From the NCBI GenBank assembly GCA_947359465.1, contig OX375872.1, positions 8,068,137 through 8,132,136 on the forward strand: 64,000 bases of DNA. Reading direction: 5' to 3'. This stretch comes from Metellina segmentata (lineage: Eukaryota; Arthropoda; Arachnida; Araneae; Tetragnathidae). Positions within the stretch are counted from its first letter, which is position 1; each line of letters opens with the position of its first letter. The translations under genes were made by a program, and so were the position numbers. Shown here one piece after another: positions 11,793 through 22,027 of the stretch. Below the pieces are notes generated by a model, which saw only the letters and a program-made list of their open reading frames with translations, was not told the origin of the DNA and ran no database searches.

Positions 11793-11968
11793 TAATGGTA
11801 ATAGTAATTTTTAATTAACGTCGTACTAGAGCAACACAACGGACTATTGACGACGGTCCGGGATCAATCCCCTAAGGGAAGGATCCGCGTCATTTTAAAC
11901 CACGGTCAGATGATGAGGCAACACCTGAGCTGGCACCCAACTCTCCAAACTTCCACACCACAACCCAT
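11793..11968 (-). mobile_element. SINE 3' half
   Basis: Reversed tail 'ggtaatagtaa', then 'attaacgtcgtactagagca', 'gacgacggtccgggatcaat', 'cacctgagctggcaccca' and 'ctccaaacttccacacca'. The head is absent. The tail abuts the right end of the pogo-like element. Confidence 0.85.
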
Positions 11969-13177
11969 AAAAATAAATGAAATATACGAATCAAAACCTT
12001 TTTAAGAAAGGTGTGGTAACTTCCTCATCTTAGAATAACCGCGCGGTCAAGTTAAAATAAAATTATTTTAAACTAAGAGGTCAAATTAAAACTGGTAACT
12101 ATACATTGTAGCTCAAAGATAACCAACTTTTGAAGTAATCTCGTTAGACCATTTTCTGAAATTGAACTTACAAAAGTACCGAGTGGCGGGTCTTCAAATT
12201 TGTGATACATTTTTGGTTACTTAAGTATATGCGCATATTAAGTCAATTGGGATTCGTACTTATTTTCACAAATATCGTATTTCCTTTTGAGAAATTCCCA
12301 ATTAATGTTATAAATGACTGAATTTTCAAGTAAAAGTAATTACAAGAAAAGCTTATTTTTTATACCGCAATCACAATTTCAAAAAATTCAGACTGTTTTC
12401 TACTAAAAAGTCTATACATAACGCTTGGACCAACACTATGTTGTGTGAAAGTTATTACTTAAAGCGTGGTCAAAATGTTTAGATAATTTAACAAACATTG
12501 ATAGGTGTCCTGAATTTTCCATGCATTGTCCCAATTTTGCCACTCATTCTAAATGGTATACATAGGAATCCAGTTAACTCAATTCGATAAATGCGCTGCT
12601 CAATTGTAAAACACCATTTCGAAAAAAAAAATAGATTAAGTAACATTTCAAATAAAAATTTAAAAATTGGGTTATAATTAATTTCTTAGTTTTGCACTTG
12701 GATACTACAAATTACAAGGAATAAAAAACCGAAATGTCGATCGACTGGTGATTTCAAAAGATATATGCAACGAATTATAAGGATTATTCCAGAAAATATT
12801 TCACACAAATAAATTAAAATCTGATGCTCAGGGAACATTTTGAAATCAAATTAATGTCACAAAAATCTTAATCGAAGACAAACGCGCTTTTGCAAAATTC
12901 TTAATGTACTCCTGTTTCATGTTGTTTATGTAACGTTGTTATGTACAGTTCAATTAATTTGAATGATCAATAGAATGATCAATTAATTTTTAACTCTAAT
13001 ATTAAAAAATAATAATTTTTTGATCAACTGTGGCGATTTTAAAATATATATCGCACAAAAATACGAGGGTTATTCCCGAAAAACTTTCAAAGAAATCAAT
13101 TATATCTCGATACGTAAGGACATTTTCGAAATCAGATGAATGTCAAAAAATCTGAATGGGAAATGATAGTGGTAATT
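11969..13177. repeat. AT-rich spacer with diverged ~270-bp duplication
   Basis: No gene recognised. Blocks around 12765-12870 and 13035-13160 are similar: each has a 'atata' stretch, 'gg.ttattcc.gaaaa.tttca', 'aaatca', 'gacattttcgaaatcagatgaatgtca' or its variant, and a final 'aatc.taatcgaa'-like end. This suggests an old tandem duplication. Confidence 0.4.
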
Positions 13178-13404
13178 TTAGTTAACGTCATACTAGTGCA
13201 ACACAACGAGCTATTGACGACGGTCCGGGATCAGTCCCTCAAGGGAAAGATCCGGGGACAACACCTCGTAATTTTGAACCACGGTGAGACGACGAAGTAA
13301 CACCTGAGCTGGCACCCCACTCTCCAAACTTCCACACCAACCCAACGTGAGGACTTTCGGCCACTATAGATTTAAGGTGCACCAGCCGCCTCTACACCAT
13401 ATGA
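13178..13404 (-). mobile_element. SINE, head type 1, head lost
   Basis: Reversed 3' end 'tagttaacgtcatactagtg', body 'gacgacggtccgggatcag', 'cacctgagctggcacccc', and 'tgcaccagccgcctctacac', which is the reversed type 1 linker. The tRNA-like head itself is missing, as in 5'-truncated retrocopies. Confidence 0.9.
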
Positions 13405-14122
13405 ATGGGAAATGAACACGTTTTGTAGTAATATACTTATTTGTAGTAATATACTTTAATAATACTTAATGTTTATACTTTCAGTGTTGAATATGTTACT
13501 CCGTAAAAAGTGATCGTTATTGAAAAATTCAGTTTACTATCTAGTTTGACATCTTTTTTAACTCAGAAATTTAAAAATCGATTTTTTAATCGATTCTGAG
13601 GATTTTGAAAGTTGTATATGTAACTGTTAAAACTGATCGGATGATCGATGTTACTGTTAAAACTGATATTAACGGTAAAAATCTATTTAAAAAAAGCGAT
13701 TTTTCGATCGTTTCTGCAGATTTTGAAAGTCCGTTGTCCACGCGATCCATTTGTGGCCGACCCCCGAAGCAGAGATTTGAGCGAAACCTGTATTTTGGAA
13801 AGAGAACTCCCCTTTAATTTCTCTTCTCACCCTCGCTCCGGTGCCGCCCCCCACCAGCGCTGTGAATTGAATCAATCCTGTTGAGCCAACATTTTCTGCC
13901 TGTCAGGCCCACAACCCGATGAAACGGCGCATCGCAACCAAGACTTGACACGCGCTGAATCGCGTCCAAAAAGATTTCTACGAAATTAACTCATTCCATT
14001 AGGGGCTGAGATTTCACTTGCCTCCTCGATCTCACTTATTTCCGAAACAGAGTCTCACCGGATGTTTACTACCCTTGTGCCTGTGTATAGATTCCACTAA
14101 TGGAAGCGGCAGATCAATTGTT
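13405..14122. other. Spacer with a GC-rich patch, no gene assigned
   Basis: The first half is AT-rich with repeated 'gattttgaaagt' and 'taactgttaaaactgat' motifs (13560-13730). From about 13730 to 13975 the sequence is much richer in G and C than its surroundings and contains several CpG. Short ORFs exist on both strands but none has a recognisable motif. Sequence just before 14123 resembles SINE body and may be part of the host SINE of the next copy. Confidence 0.4.
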
Positions 14123-14135
14123 CCCATCTGACCCA

Positions 14136-14469
14136 TGCCGACCAACCGGTATAGTGGTTAAGGTGTTAACCTCTAGATCGGAAGGTTCCTGGTTCGAATC
14201 CGGGTCCGGGCATGGATGTTTGTAAACGTATGGTGTAGAGGCGGCTGGTGCACCTTAAATCTGTCGTGGCCGAAAGTCCTCACGTTGGGTTGGCGTGGAA
14301 GTTTGGAGAGTGGGGTGCCAGCTCAGGTGTTGCTTCGTCATCTGACCGTGGTTCAAAATTACGAGGTGTTGTCCTCGGATCTTTCCCTTAAGGGACTGAT
14401 CCCGGACCGTCGTCAATAGCCCGTTGTGTTGCTCTAGTACGACGTTAACTAAAATTACCATTACCATTA
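14136..14469 (+). mobile_element. Full-length SINE, head type 1, 13-bp TSD
   Basis: The best-preserved copy. The tRNA-like head has an A box TAGTGGTTAAGG (14152-14163) and a B box GGTTCGAATCC (14191-14201), the internal RNA polymerase III promoter layout. The linker 'gcatggatgtttgtaaacg' and 'gtgtagaggcggctgg' follow, then the shared body and a tail of 'taccattaccatta'. The 13 bases CCCATCTGACCCA flank it at 14123-14135 and 14470-14482. It sits inside older SINE sequence. Confidence 0.95.
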
Positions 14470-14482
14470 CCCATCTGACCCA

Positions 14483-14553
14483 ATTGGACCTTTCTCTTTA
14501 GGATTGATCCGATGGCCCGTTGTGTTGCTCCAGTGCGAAGCTATTTAACTACC
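14483..14553 (+). mobile_element. SINE 3' fragment (host of the nested copy)
   Basis: Continues 'gacctttctctttaggattg', 'ggcccgttgtgttgctccag', 'gaagctatttaactacc', the end of an older SINE interrupted by the copy at 14136-14469. Confidence 0.75.
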
Positions 14554-14583
14554 GAGTGGTTCGAATCATTCCCGACATTCGAT

Positions 14584-14812
14584 CCTATCGTATTGTTTTT
14601 CGTTCTACTAAAGCAACACAACGTTATATTGACGACGGATCAATCCCAAAAGGAAAGGTCTACAGCAAGTCATTTTCAACCATTGTCAGATGACGAGGCA
14701 ACACCTGAGCTGGCACCTCACTCTCCAAACTTTCACACCACGCCAACGTGAGGGCATTTAAGTTTGCCCTTTGAACACGACGGTCTTTGACTGGATTCAA
14801 ACTCGCAACCAA
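14584..14812 (-). mobile_element. SINE, head type 2, truncated, 17-bp TSD
   Basis: Reversed body from 'ctaaagcaacacaac' through 'cacctgagctggcacctcac', 'cacgccaacgtgagg', 'aacacgacggtctttg' to 'gattcaaactcgcaac', where it stops within the head. The 17 bases CATTCCCGACATTCGAT flank it exactly at 14567-14583 and 14813-14829. Confidence 0.93.
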
Positions 14813-14888
14813 CATTCCCGACATTCGATGCTCAGCGATCAAAACGGTTTCCTTTAGACGTTCGTCCGGTCGGAAGAGTGACTGCTTA

Positions 14889-15112
14889 GAAACCGGAGGG
14901 TTGCGAGTTCGAATCCCACCAAAGACCGTCGTGTACAAAGGAGGCACGTTAAATCTGTCGCAACCTTAAACGTCCTCACATTGGCATGGTGTGGAAGTTT
15001 GGAGAGTGGGGTACTAGCTCAGGTGTTGCCTCGTCATATGACCGTGGCTCAAAATGACGTGGTGTTACCCATCAAGATTGTTCTCGGACCATCGTCAATA
15101 CCTACCTAGCTA
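14889..15112 (+). mobile_element. SINE, head type 2, partial
   Basis: Starts at 'ggagggttgcgagttcgaat' (B box), then 'aaagaccgtcgtgtacaaag', 'gtggaagtttggagagtggg', 'agctcaggtgttgcctcgtc'. The 3' end is decayed ('accatcgtcaatacctacc'). Confidence 0.85.
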
Positions 15113-15299
15113 CCTTTTGGCGTCCCTTGTATTCCCGATATAAAATCGACACCTACGAAAGTAAAGCACCGTCGGATAGGGGAATCTGAATTTTACCCGC
15201 ATAAAACCTCTAAGGCATCTTGTAGTTTGTTTTAGCCCCACAACATACTAAATTAGAAAATAGCCCCACCTATTGGTTGAAAGAAACCATGGATTCTGT

Positions 15300-15800
15300 A
15301 AACCTTTAAAAGGATTCAACTGCTCGCGTTAAATAGAATGCTTTGGAAAAATTATGTTGCTTCCTTGCTTAGAACAGATTACTTTTGAAAGATTCTATTG
15401 CTATTTTCCTTGAAATCTTCGTGGTACAAAATTACGAGGTGTTGCATTAGGGTCTTTCTCTTCGTTATTAATCTGGAACAATCACCAATAGCCCGTTGTG
15501 TTGCTTTAATGTGATCCTATTAACTACTTACCTGCCTTAGAATAAAATCCCTTGTGGAAAGATTCTAATGTTTTTTTTTTTGGTAGAATAAAATACTTTG
15601 TAAATAATCGAATGCTCTTTCTTTTCGCAGAATAAACACATCTGGAAAGATTTTATTGATCCTACTCTTGTCATAGAATTCTTTGGATAGATCCATATTG
15701 CTCCTTTCTTTAAAAAAAATATCCTCTGAAAGGAATCGAACGCTTCTTTTCTTAGAATAGAATCGTTTCGAAAGATTCTACTTGTAAAATGATACTTTAT
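15300..15800 (-). repeat. Degenerate minisatellite, 'AGAATCTTTCCA' family, reversed
   Basis: Repeated 'cttagaatagaat..tttcgaaagattctattg'-like units of roughly 45-60 bp, each with TTAGAAT, GGAAAGATT and CTTTCTT-type blocks. The same unit occurs in the opposite orientation at 16885-17225. A SINE fragment (15420-15537) interrupts the array. Confidence 0.6.
15420..15537 (+). mobile_element. SINE 3' fragment inside the minisatellite
   Basis: Reads 'gtggtacaaaattacgaggt', 'gttgcattagggtctttctc', 'caatagcccgttgtgttgct'. The head and first half of the body are missing. Confidence 0.75.
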
Positions 15801-16507
15801 TTTTGTTGCAAAATGATTTTTATCAATTCATCATTATTTTAATATTTATGTCTTACAACTTGTCCGTTGATTGAAAATCCCGAACCGACCCTCTAGAAAT
15901 ACTTTTATCATTTCATCCTCTAACGAGATCTCTGCATGGTACAATATGTTATCATTTCATTTCTTAAATCACACTTTTTTATTTTTTATCCGAGTCACTA
16001 AATGTTTCGATTTGAAGGCCCCTTTTTTGACCCTCAAGTGCTGCCCAATGGAAGGTATACTTACGCGTGGTTTGATTATCTTGTCGAAACGATGCTAATA
16101 GAGCGACTAAAACATCGATACTGTAATTTCGCAAAGTATTATCATGGAAGAGAGCCTATATCGATAGATAACAGCAACAGTGTACAGACACATGGATGGA
16201 AGTTGCCATCGGAACTAGTTGATTGATATGCCAGCCTTCAATTGCCTTAGAATAGAGTTACCTGACTGTTCAAATAATACTGGATCGATATCCGTCTCTC
16301 CACTGTCTATTTAACCGAGCCTAGTAAGTAACAAATAAATAGATCTTTTGTATGCAAGCGTTAATAGGCAATAGATTGAAAGATGGATTCCGCAAATGGA
16401 TTGAGGTTTTCCGTCATAAAAGCGATATTGGATTTGCTTATTCGTTTGGATGTGTGACACTCATCAATGCAGGAAAACAAGGCTTGTGTCGATTGGGCCT
16501 ACGGATT
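15801..16507. other. Spacer, no gene assigned
   Basis: Short ORFs of 60-75 codons are present on the plus strand (15871-16226 and 16352-16558) but show no family motif, and the second ends inside a SINE. Nothing else seen. Confidence 0.4.
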
Positions 16508-16773
16508 ATTGGGGTCGCGGTACCCCAGTTGGAAGAACTGGAGCGAGATCGAAACTAGGTCCAGCCATTGATAATCATGAACACGAAGGCTGGTGTGTTA
16601 AATCTGTTGTGGCCTCAAATGTGTCGTGGAAGAGTGTCAGCTCAGGTGTTCTCGTCATCTGACCATGATTTAAAATTATGAGGCGTTGTCCTTGGATGTT
16701 TTCCTTCGGGATTGATCCCGAACCGTCACTAATAGCCCACTGTGTTTCTCCTGTGCGACGTTAATTAACTACC
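16508..16773 (+). mobile_element. SINE, head type 2, diverged
   Basis: Head 'gcggtaccccagttggaaga', then 'aacacgaaggctggtgtgtt', 'aaatctgttgtggcctcaaa', 'gtcagctcaggtgttctcgt', 'gattgatcccgaaccgtc' and end 'tgtgcgacgttaattaacta'. Confidence 0.85.
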
Positions 16774-16884
16774 TTCGGATTATTTGTCTTCCTTCTCTCG
16801 TTGTGCTTCTAACTTTAAATCGGGATTCACTCACATAATTTCACCTCGTAACTTGCATGACTTTGAACTAATTTTGACCTTCTT

Positions 16885-17225
16885 GACCAATAGAATCTTT
16901 CCAAAGGTTTCTATTCTAAGGAAAGGGCCAATAGAATACTTCTCCAAATAATTCTATTCTAAGGAAACAAGCGTTAGATTGTTTCCAATGGATTATATTT
17001 TAAGGAAACGAGAGCACACAAATCCGTTCTTTCCAAAGGATTCTTTTTGAAAGAAAGGAGCAATGAATATTTCTCCTAAGAATTCTTGTTTAAAGAAACA
17101 AGCATTAGATTTGTTTCAGCTTATTCTACAGAATGGGCAAATAGAATCGTCCCAAAAGATTCTATTCCAACGTTAGGACCAATTGAATCGTTCCAAAGAA
17201 AGATTCTATTCTAAGTATTCTATTC
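16885..17225 (+). repeat. Degenerate minisatellite, 'AGAATCTTTCCA' family
   Basis: About seven units of 40-55 bp built from 'aatagaatc.ttccaaa.gattctattctaaggaaa'-type blocks. Inverted relative to the array at 15300-15800 and similar to a relic near 4430-4560. Confidence 0.6.
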
Positions 17226-17304
17226 TATATAAGAAGAAAACTTGCTATGTAAATGTGTTGAAAGAATCCACAGGAATTGTTCAGAAAGATGTGGAATCAT
17301 TTCA

Positions 17305-17703
17305 CACTTCTCTTGAGTACACATTTGAGTATCACTTCACATTGTTCTTGAAAACACATTTTACTCTATTCTTGTGAGTACACATTTTACTCTATACTTG
17401 AGTACACATTTTACTCTATTCTTGAGTACACATTTGAGTATCATTTCACACTACTATTGAGTATCATTTCTCACTTCTCTTTAATATTTATTTGAGTATG
17501 CTTCCACATTACTCTTGATTACACATTTGAGTATGCTTCCACATTCTTCTGGAGTACACACATGAATATCATTTCACACTATTCACAGAGGGTATACTTT
17601 TAGGTAGCGATAATTAACACGTCCCTCGTGTTACGCCGTTTTTGAGTATCATTTCACACCACTCTTGAGTATCATTTCATATCACTCTTGAGTATCATTT
17701 CCC
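17305..17703. repeat. Degenerate minisatellite, 'CTTGAGTACACATTT' family
   Basis: Many imperfect units of about 22-28 bp alternating 'cttgagtacacatttgagta', 'ttttactctatt' and 'gagtatcatttcacact'. Unit order is irregular. No coding potential. Confidence 0.85.
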
Positions 17704-18439
17704 TTTCCTTCGTTTTTCACTATCATTTTCAGGCACTGAAAAAGGTACATTGTAGAGTTTTATAAATATGCTTAGGTGTAATTTTTTTTTCTGCTACCCT
17801 CTCTCTAACTGATCGATTCTATCTACGTCACTACAAGATGTGAACTATTTGGTCTCTTCATGCAGGATTTGTTGCACTAAAGTGACCTTCTCCAGGAAGC
17901 GTATTTGTAGTAAAGTGAAAGAGACTAAATGTGGATGCCAGTACCTCCCAGCAGTTTTACAGTACACTTAGTCCCAATGGATAATTGGAAAGACTACATA
18001 CACAACTCCATACATAGCAATGACTTGGACGTGCTATGACATCAAAACATTTTTAACCCACAATTAATAAATTATGAATATATAGCTTGTTTTACACAAA
18101 GAGATCAAATGAATGAGCAACAATTTTAAGAAAATAATATGCAATATTGTTTCATTAAGAAACAACACAAAAATATTCAAGAACTTTCTTCTGCAATGAA
18201 GTATCAAGACAAAGAAAAGGAAATTCTTTTTTCGAAAATGAATTAACTCGACATTAACAATTTTTACAGAAAAATTTATCCAAGAAAATGCACAATAGGG
18301 GATCTTTATCACAATCTTTATCACAATCTTTATGGATTATATTCATAGCCACTGTGTGATCAGAACAGCGTTGACAGTTCTTTCGTGGGATAAAGGACCA
18401 CTGCTCGCTAACCCCCCGTGATTGCTACGAATTGTCTAC
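17704..18439. other. AT-rich spacer, nothing seen
   Basis: No gene, tRNA or repeat recognised apart from 'cacaatctttat' repeated near 18310. Confidence 0.5.
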
Positions 18440-18790
18440 AATAGGCTACGAATTCGTAGCGTATTGGATAACAGTCATCATGGTTGCCATCACGATGCCC
18501 GTGGTGTTGGTTTACTTTGCAATCCAAATTACGAATAATATGAACTATGGTTTGCAATCCAAATTACGAATAATATGAACTATGGTTTGCTTCGCAAACC
18601 AATACCTCGGGCAACGCCGTGATGGCCTCGTCATTATCAAATGCGGTAGAATTCGATAACAGCCATCATAGCGTTGCCCGTGGTGATGGTTTGCCTCGCA
18701 AACCAAATTCTGAATATTATGAACTATGGTTTGCTTCGCAAACCAACACCACGGGCAACGTCGTGACGGCCTGGTCATTGTCAAATTCCA
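18440..18790. repeat. Foldback repeat cluster with GGTTTGC hairpins
   Basis: Contains GGTTTGCTTCGCAAACC twice (near 18585 and 18727) and GGTTTGCCTCGCAAACC once (near 18690). Between them lie 'cgggcaacg..gtgatgg' and its reverse complement, so about 50 bp on each side of 18650 can pair into a long stem. A further direct copy starts near 18465 ('gataacagtcatcat', 'gcccgtggtgttggttt'). 'aattacgaataatatgaact' occurs twice in direct order. Confidence 0.75.
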
Positions 18791-18835
18791 ATTACGAAGA
18801 GATCCAATCGGCGTGACGTCACAATCTCTTGCGAA

Positions 18836-19300
18836 AATATAAATATTTAATTGAAAAATTATTTATCAAAAGAAAATGAAATGCAAGGTATCGATCTGTT
18901 GAAAAATTTCCGCAGATTTCAAATCCGTTGAAATTTTTAATCTATGTTTAACGATCTCGATTTTACAAAAAAGTGCTAAACAATGATAGTCCAAATGTTT
19001 TTTATTTGTTTTGCTGAGATCAGGAAATGAAATCTGTGATTTCTTGAATCAGCGACGTTCGTATTGGAAAAAATATAAAATTTCAATTTAAAAATTAATT
19101 ATTTAAAGAAAATAATAATTTTTGGTATCGATCTATTGTGAAATTTTCAGCAGGTTTCAAATCCGTCTAAATTTTTACTCCATCTTTAACGATCTTGGAG
19201 ATAGAAAAAAGAACTATATAAACTCCAGTTAGAACTTTTCATTTGTTTTGTTCTCGGCTGAAATCGTTCCTCGGACAATCAAACGGAAACGTAAAAAATA
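18836..19300. repeat. Diverged tandem dimer, ~236-bp unit
   Basis: The block starting near 18836 is repeated from about 19072. Shared runs in order are 'aatataaa', 'ggtatcgatct.ttg', 'tttcaaatccgt', 'aaatttttaat/ctc', 'tttaacgatct', 'catttgtttt' and 'gctgaaatc'. No ORF. Confidence 0.6.
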
Positions 19301-20244
19301 AATTTAGAATCTGTCATATCTTTATGTGTTTCCATTCAAAAGAAAACAGTAATAAATTCTATTAAATCTATTTAAAAATGTTCTAGATTGAATTTTAAAA
19401 TTCGGCGCGACCTAAAAATTACAAAAAATTTGGACTTCCTGTGTGCCAAATCCCATTACTGTAAGTGCCATAGATTCATCAGGACTTTGCGTGCAGAAAG
19501 CACAAACACTTCTTGTTATAATAGTAGAGAAATATATTTATTTATTTATCGGTGCAATCGGAAGTGCATTTTATAGGGCTCATTCGAAAGCGTATTTTTA
19601 TTGTACGCATTCATAAGTACAGTGTTTCTAAGGCACGTTTAGTAATTTTAGAAATGATAAGCACATTTTTAAAGCACCTTTGTAGTACTTTTTTATCATA
19701 AAAAATCCTAGCGCTACTGATGACTAAAAGATGTCACGCAAGTCTGTTTCTCTCCTCCCTGATTGATACTGACAAGAATACACTGTGAATCTCTTCAATT
19801 AGACTCGCATTCATGCATTCAGACTTGCACACTATTTAATCCTACGCAAGTAAATGTCTTAAGCGAAACTAACCAAGCATTTACGGAAAACTTGTCACTC
19901 GAAATCTACGCCGCTTCAATGATTTCTGTTCTACCCACTCTAATCATTCTCATCAATCATTTTACTTCTGACAACATTCGCCAATTAATGCCTCGTTTTT
20001 TGGTCTACTCGGTGATAATACACTGTTAAAAACACTGTTATTTGTCATTCCTTAGAAACGGATTCCTCGAAACATTTCCGACCCTTTTTATTTCATGCGT
20101 TCAGGAAGAACACAGGCGTTTGAACTCTGATTCGATTTGCCAAGGTCTTTGGACTGGAGTTTCAAATGTGGGGATACAACACCTTGACTAGTTTTGAAAT
20201 TGATGCGGTGGAAGCGGACTTTCGATTCCACTTGCATGGGGGCA
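19301..20244. other. Spacer, no gene assigned
   Basis: The longest ORFs (19388-19576, 19763-20029) lack recognisable motifs. Nothing else seen. Confidence 0.45.
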
Positions 20245-20471
20245 ATTAACGTCACACTGGAGCAACACAGGGGGATATTGGTGACAGTCCGAGATCAATC
20301 CCCAAGGGAAAGCTTCGAGGACAACATCACGTAATATTGAACAACACCTGACTTGTGTGCAACTGTCCAAACTTCCACACCACACCAACGTTGCGATATT
20401 TGGAGCTATGACAGATTTAACGTGCACAACCCCGTGAACACGATGGTTGGACCTAATTTCGAATCCGCAAA
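20245..20471 (-). mobile_element. SINE, head type 2 linker, truncated
   Basis: Reversed end 'aattaacgtcacactggagc', 'gggatattggtgacagtccg', 'cacaccaacgttgcg', 'tttaacgtgcacaacccc', 'gaacacgatggttgg'. It stops in the B box region ('atttcgaatccgca'). Confidence 0.88.
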
Positions 20472-21096
20472 AATCCATTAGCAATTTCTAATAATAATTA
20501 TTATAATATTAGTCAATCACTCAAAGAGTAATTAAGTGTCAATACTTGCTGTGAATTTTGAATTAGTAGCAGGATAAAATATTTTCCGGTCCTTCTCTCT
20601 AAAACTTGCTGTTTTGTTTTAATACTCGTGGTTATATAAGGCTCATTATTGTCATGACTTTATCTTTTCCAAAATTCAATTCCTCATTCAATTATTTTGT
20701 GATTTAGGGCTACATTTCAATATCGTGACAATCTTCAGAAACAAAACACTGGAATACAAAATGAGTAGTATAAAATAAACACGTGTATTCCAAAATTGTT
20801 AGAAAAGGGTTTGACAAAAAATGTGAACACAAAATTTCGGATCTTAAAGAAAATTTAAAGTATGTTCTTATAAGAGAGATTCAACTGTGGAGAAACTCAA
20901 CGGGACATCCTACAAGATCGAGTAAGTTTTGTTAATGACGTGACCCCCCCCCCCACCAAGAGGGTTAAATATATAACTAACTTTTATTCCTAAATTATTA
21001 AACGAGACACTTCATGCACACCCAGCGAGATTCTATTGTGGGGGTTTCAGTCTTCCTTGACTAGTGTTCGGAATTGTAGGTTCGATTACGTTAATG
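20472..21096. other. Spacer, nothing seen
   Basis: AT-rich sequence with a run of C at 20943-20956. No gene recognised. Confidence 0.5.
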
Positions 21097-21377
21097 AATT
21101 AACGTCGCACTGGAGCATCACAAAGGGCTATAGGTGAAAGGGATCAACCCCTTAAGAGAAAGGACAACGCCTCGTAATTGTGAACCACGGTCAGATGATG
21201 AGAACAATACCTGAGCTAGCATTCCACCTCTCCAAACTTCCATACCACACCAACGTGAGGAAATTTGAGGCCATGACCGATTTAACGTGTTCACGGCGGT
21301 CTTTGGCTGGACCGAGTTTCGAACTCGCAATCCTCTGATTAGCTAAACCTTTCCTCTTGCAACTGGCTACCGAGGCA
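21097..21377 (-). mobile_element. SINE, head type 2, near full length
   Basis: Reversed end 'aattaacgtcgcactggagc', body with 'gaaccacggtcagatgatga' and 'ccataccacaccaacgtgag', linker 'ttcacggcggtctttggctg', B box 'gagtttcgaactcgcaatcc', and the head through 'tcctcttgcaactggctacc'. Confidence 0.9.
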
Positions 21378-21390
21378 TAAAAAACGGTAG

Positions 21391-21785
21391 GTAGTTAACG
21401 TCGAAATGGAACGGTAGATCGGGCTATTGACCATGGTCCGGGATCAATCCAAAAGGAAAGGTTCCAGTAATTTTGATCCACTGTAGGTAAGTAGGTATTT
21501 TACACTGGAGCAATACAATGGGCTATTTGCGACGGATCAATCCACCAAGTGCAAGATTCGTAGACAACACCACGTAATTTTCAACCACGGTCTGATGACG
21601 TGGCAACACCTGAGTTGGCACCCCCCTCTCCAAACATCGACACCACACCAACGTGAGGACATTTGTGGCCACGACAGATTTAACATGCAGCAGACCACCT
21701 TTGTACACTACTGTCTTTGGCTTATTCGTTACCCTTTCAACCACGGTCCGACGACACACGTGAGCTGACATCTCCAAACGCACCG
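21391..21785 (-). mobile_element. Three adjoining SINE fragments
   Basis: 21391-21484 is a reversed 3' part ('gtagttaacgtcgaaatgga', 'ccatggtccgggatcaatcc'). 21493-21732 is a longer reversed copy reaching the type 2 linker ('ggcaacacctgagttggcac', 'ctgtctttggctt'). 21733-21785 is a short body piece ('tttcaaccacggtccgacga'). They point the same way and overlap in content, so they are separate insertions or a local duplication. Confidence 0.8.
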
Positions 21786-22027
21786 CAATTAACAAACGGA
21801 AAAGTCGTTTCTAATTTTTGCTCCTGTTGCAGTTATGATAATTCCCACGGCTAAATGAATTCCTTTCCGTGACAGTCGCATCTAATGAATCGGAAACATT
21901 CGGCCAAGTATAGCTTTTCTTGAAGAGGAGTTTTGTCTTGAAAAAAAAAAAAAAATGATTGCCCCCAATTTCGGGGTGTGCCGGTCGGGTCGGTTACTAA
22001 TGGATGTTTCTCGTTGGACTTTGACAG

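Noticed and set aside
14136..14215. Possible functional tRNA gene
   Set aside because: The A and B boxes are good, but the stretch is joined to SINE body, recurs in other copies, and does not close an acceptor stem convincingly.
17305..17703. Possible CRISPR-like array
   Set aside because: Units are diverged and irregular with no unique spacers, in a eukaryotic context; it is a minisatellite.
20943..20956. Run of C, and a similar run near 60470
   Set aside because: Simple homopolymers; possibly assembly-sensitive but not informative.
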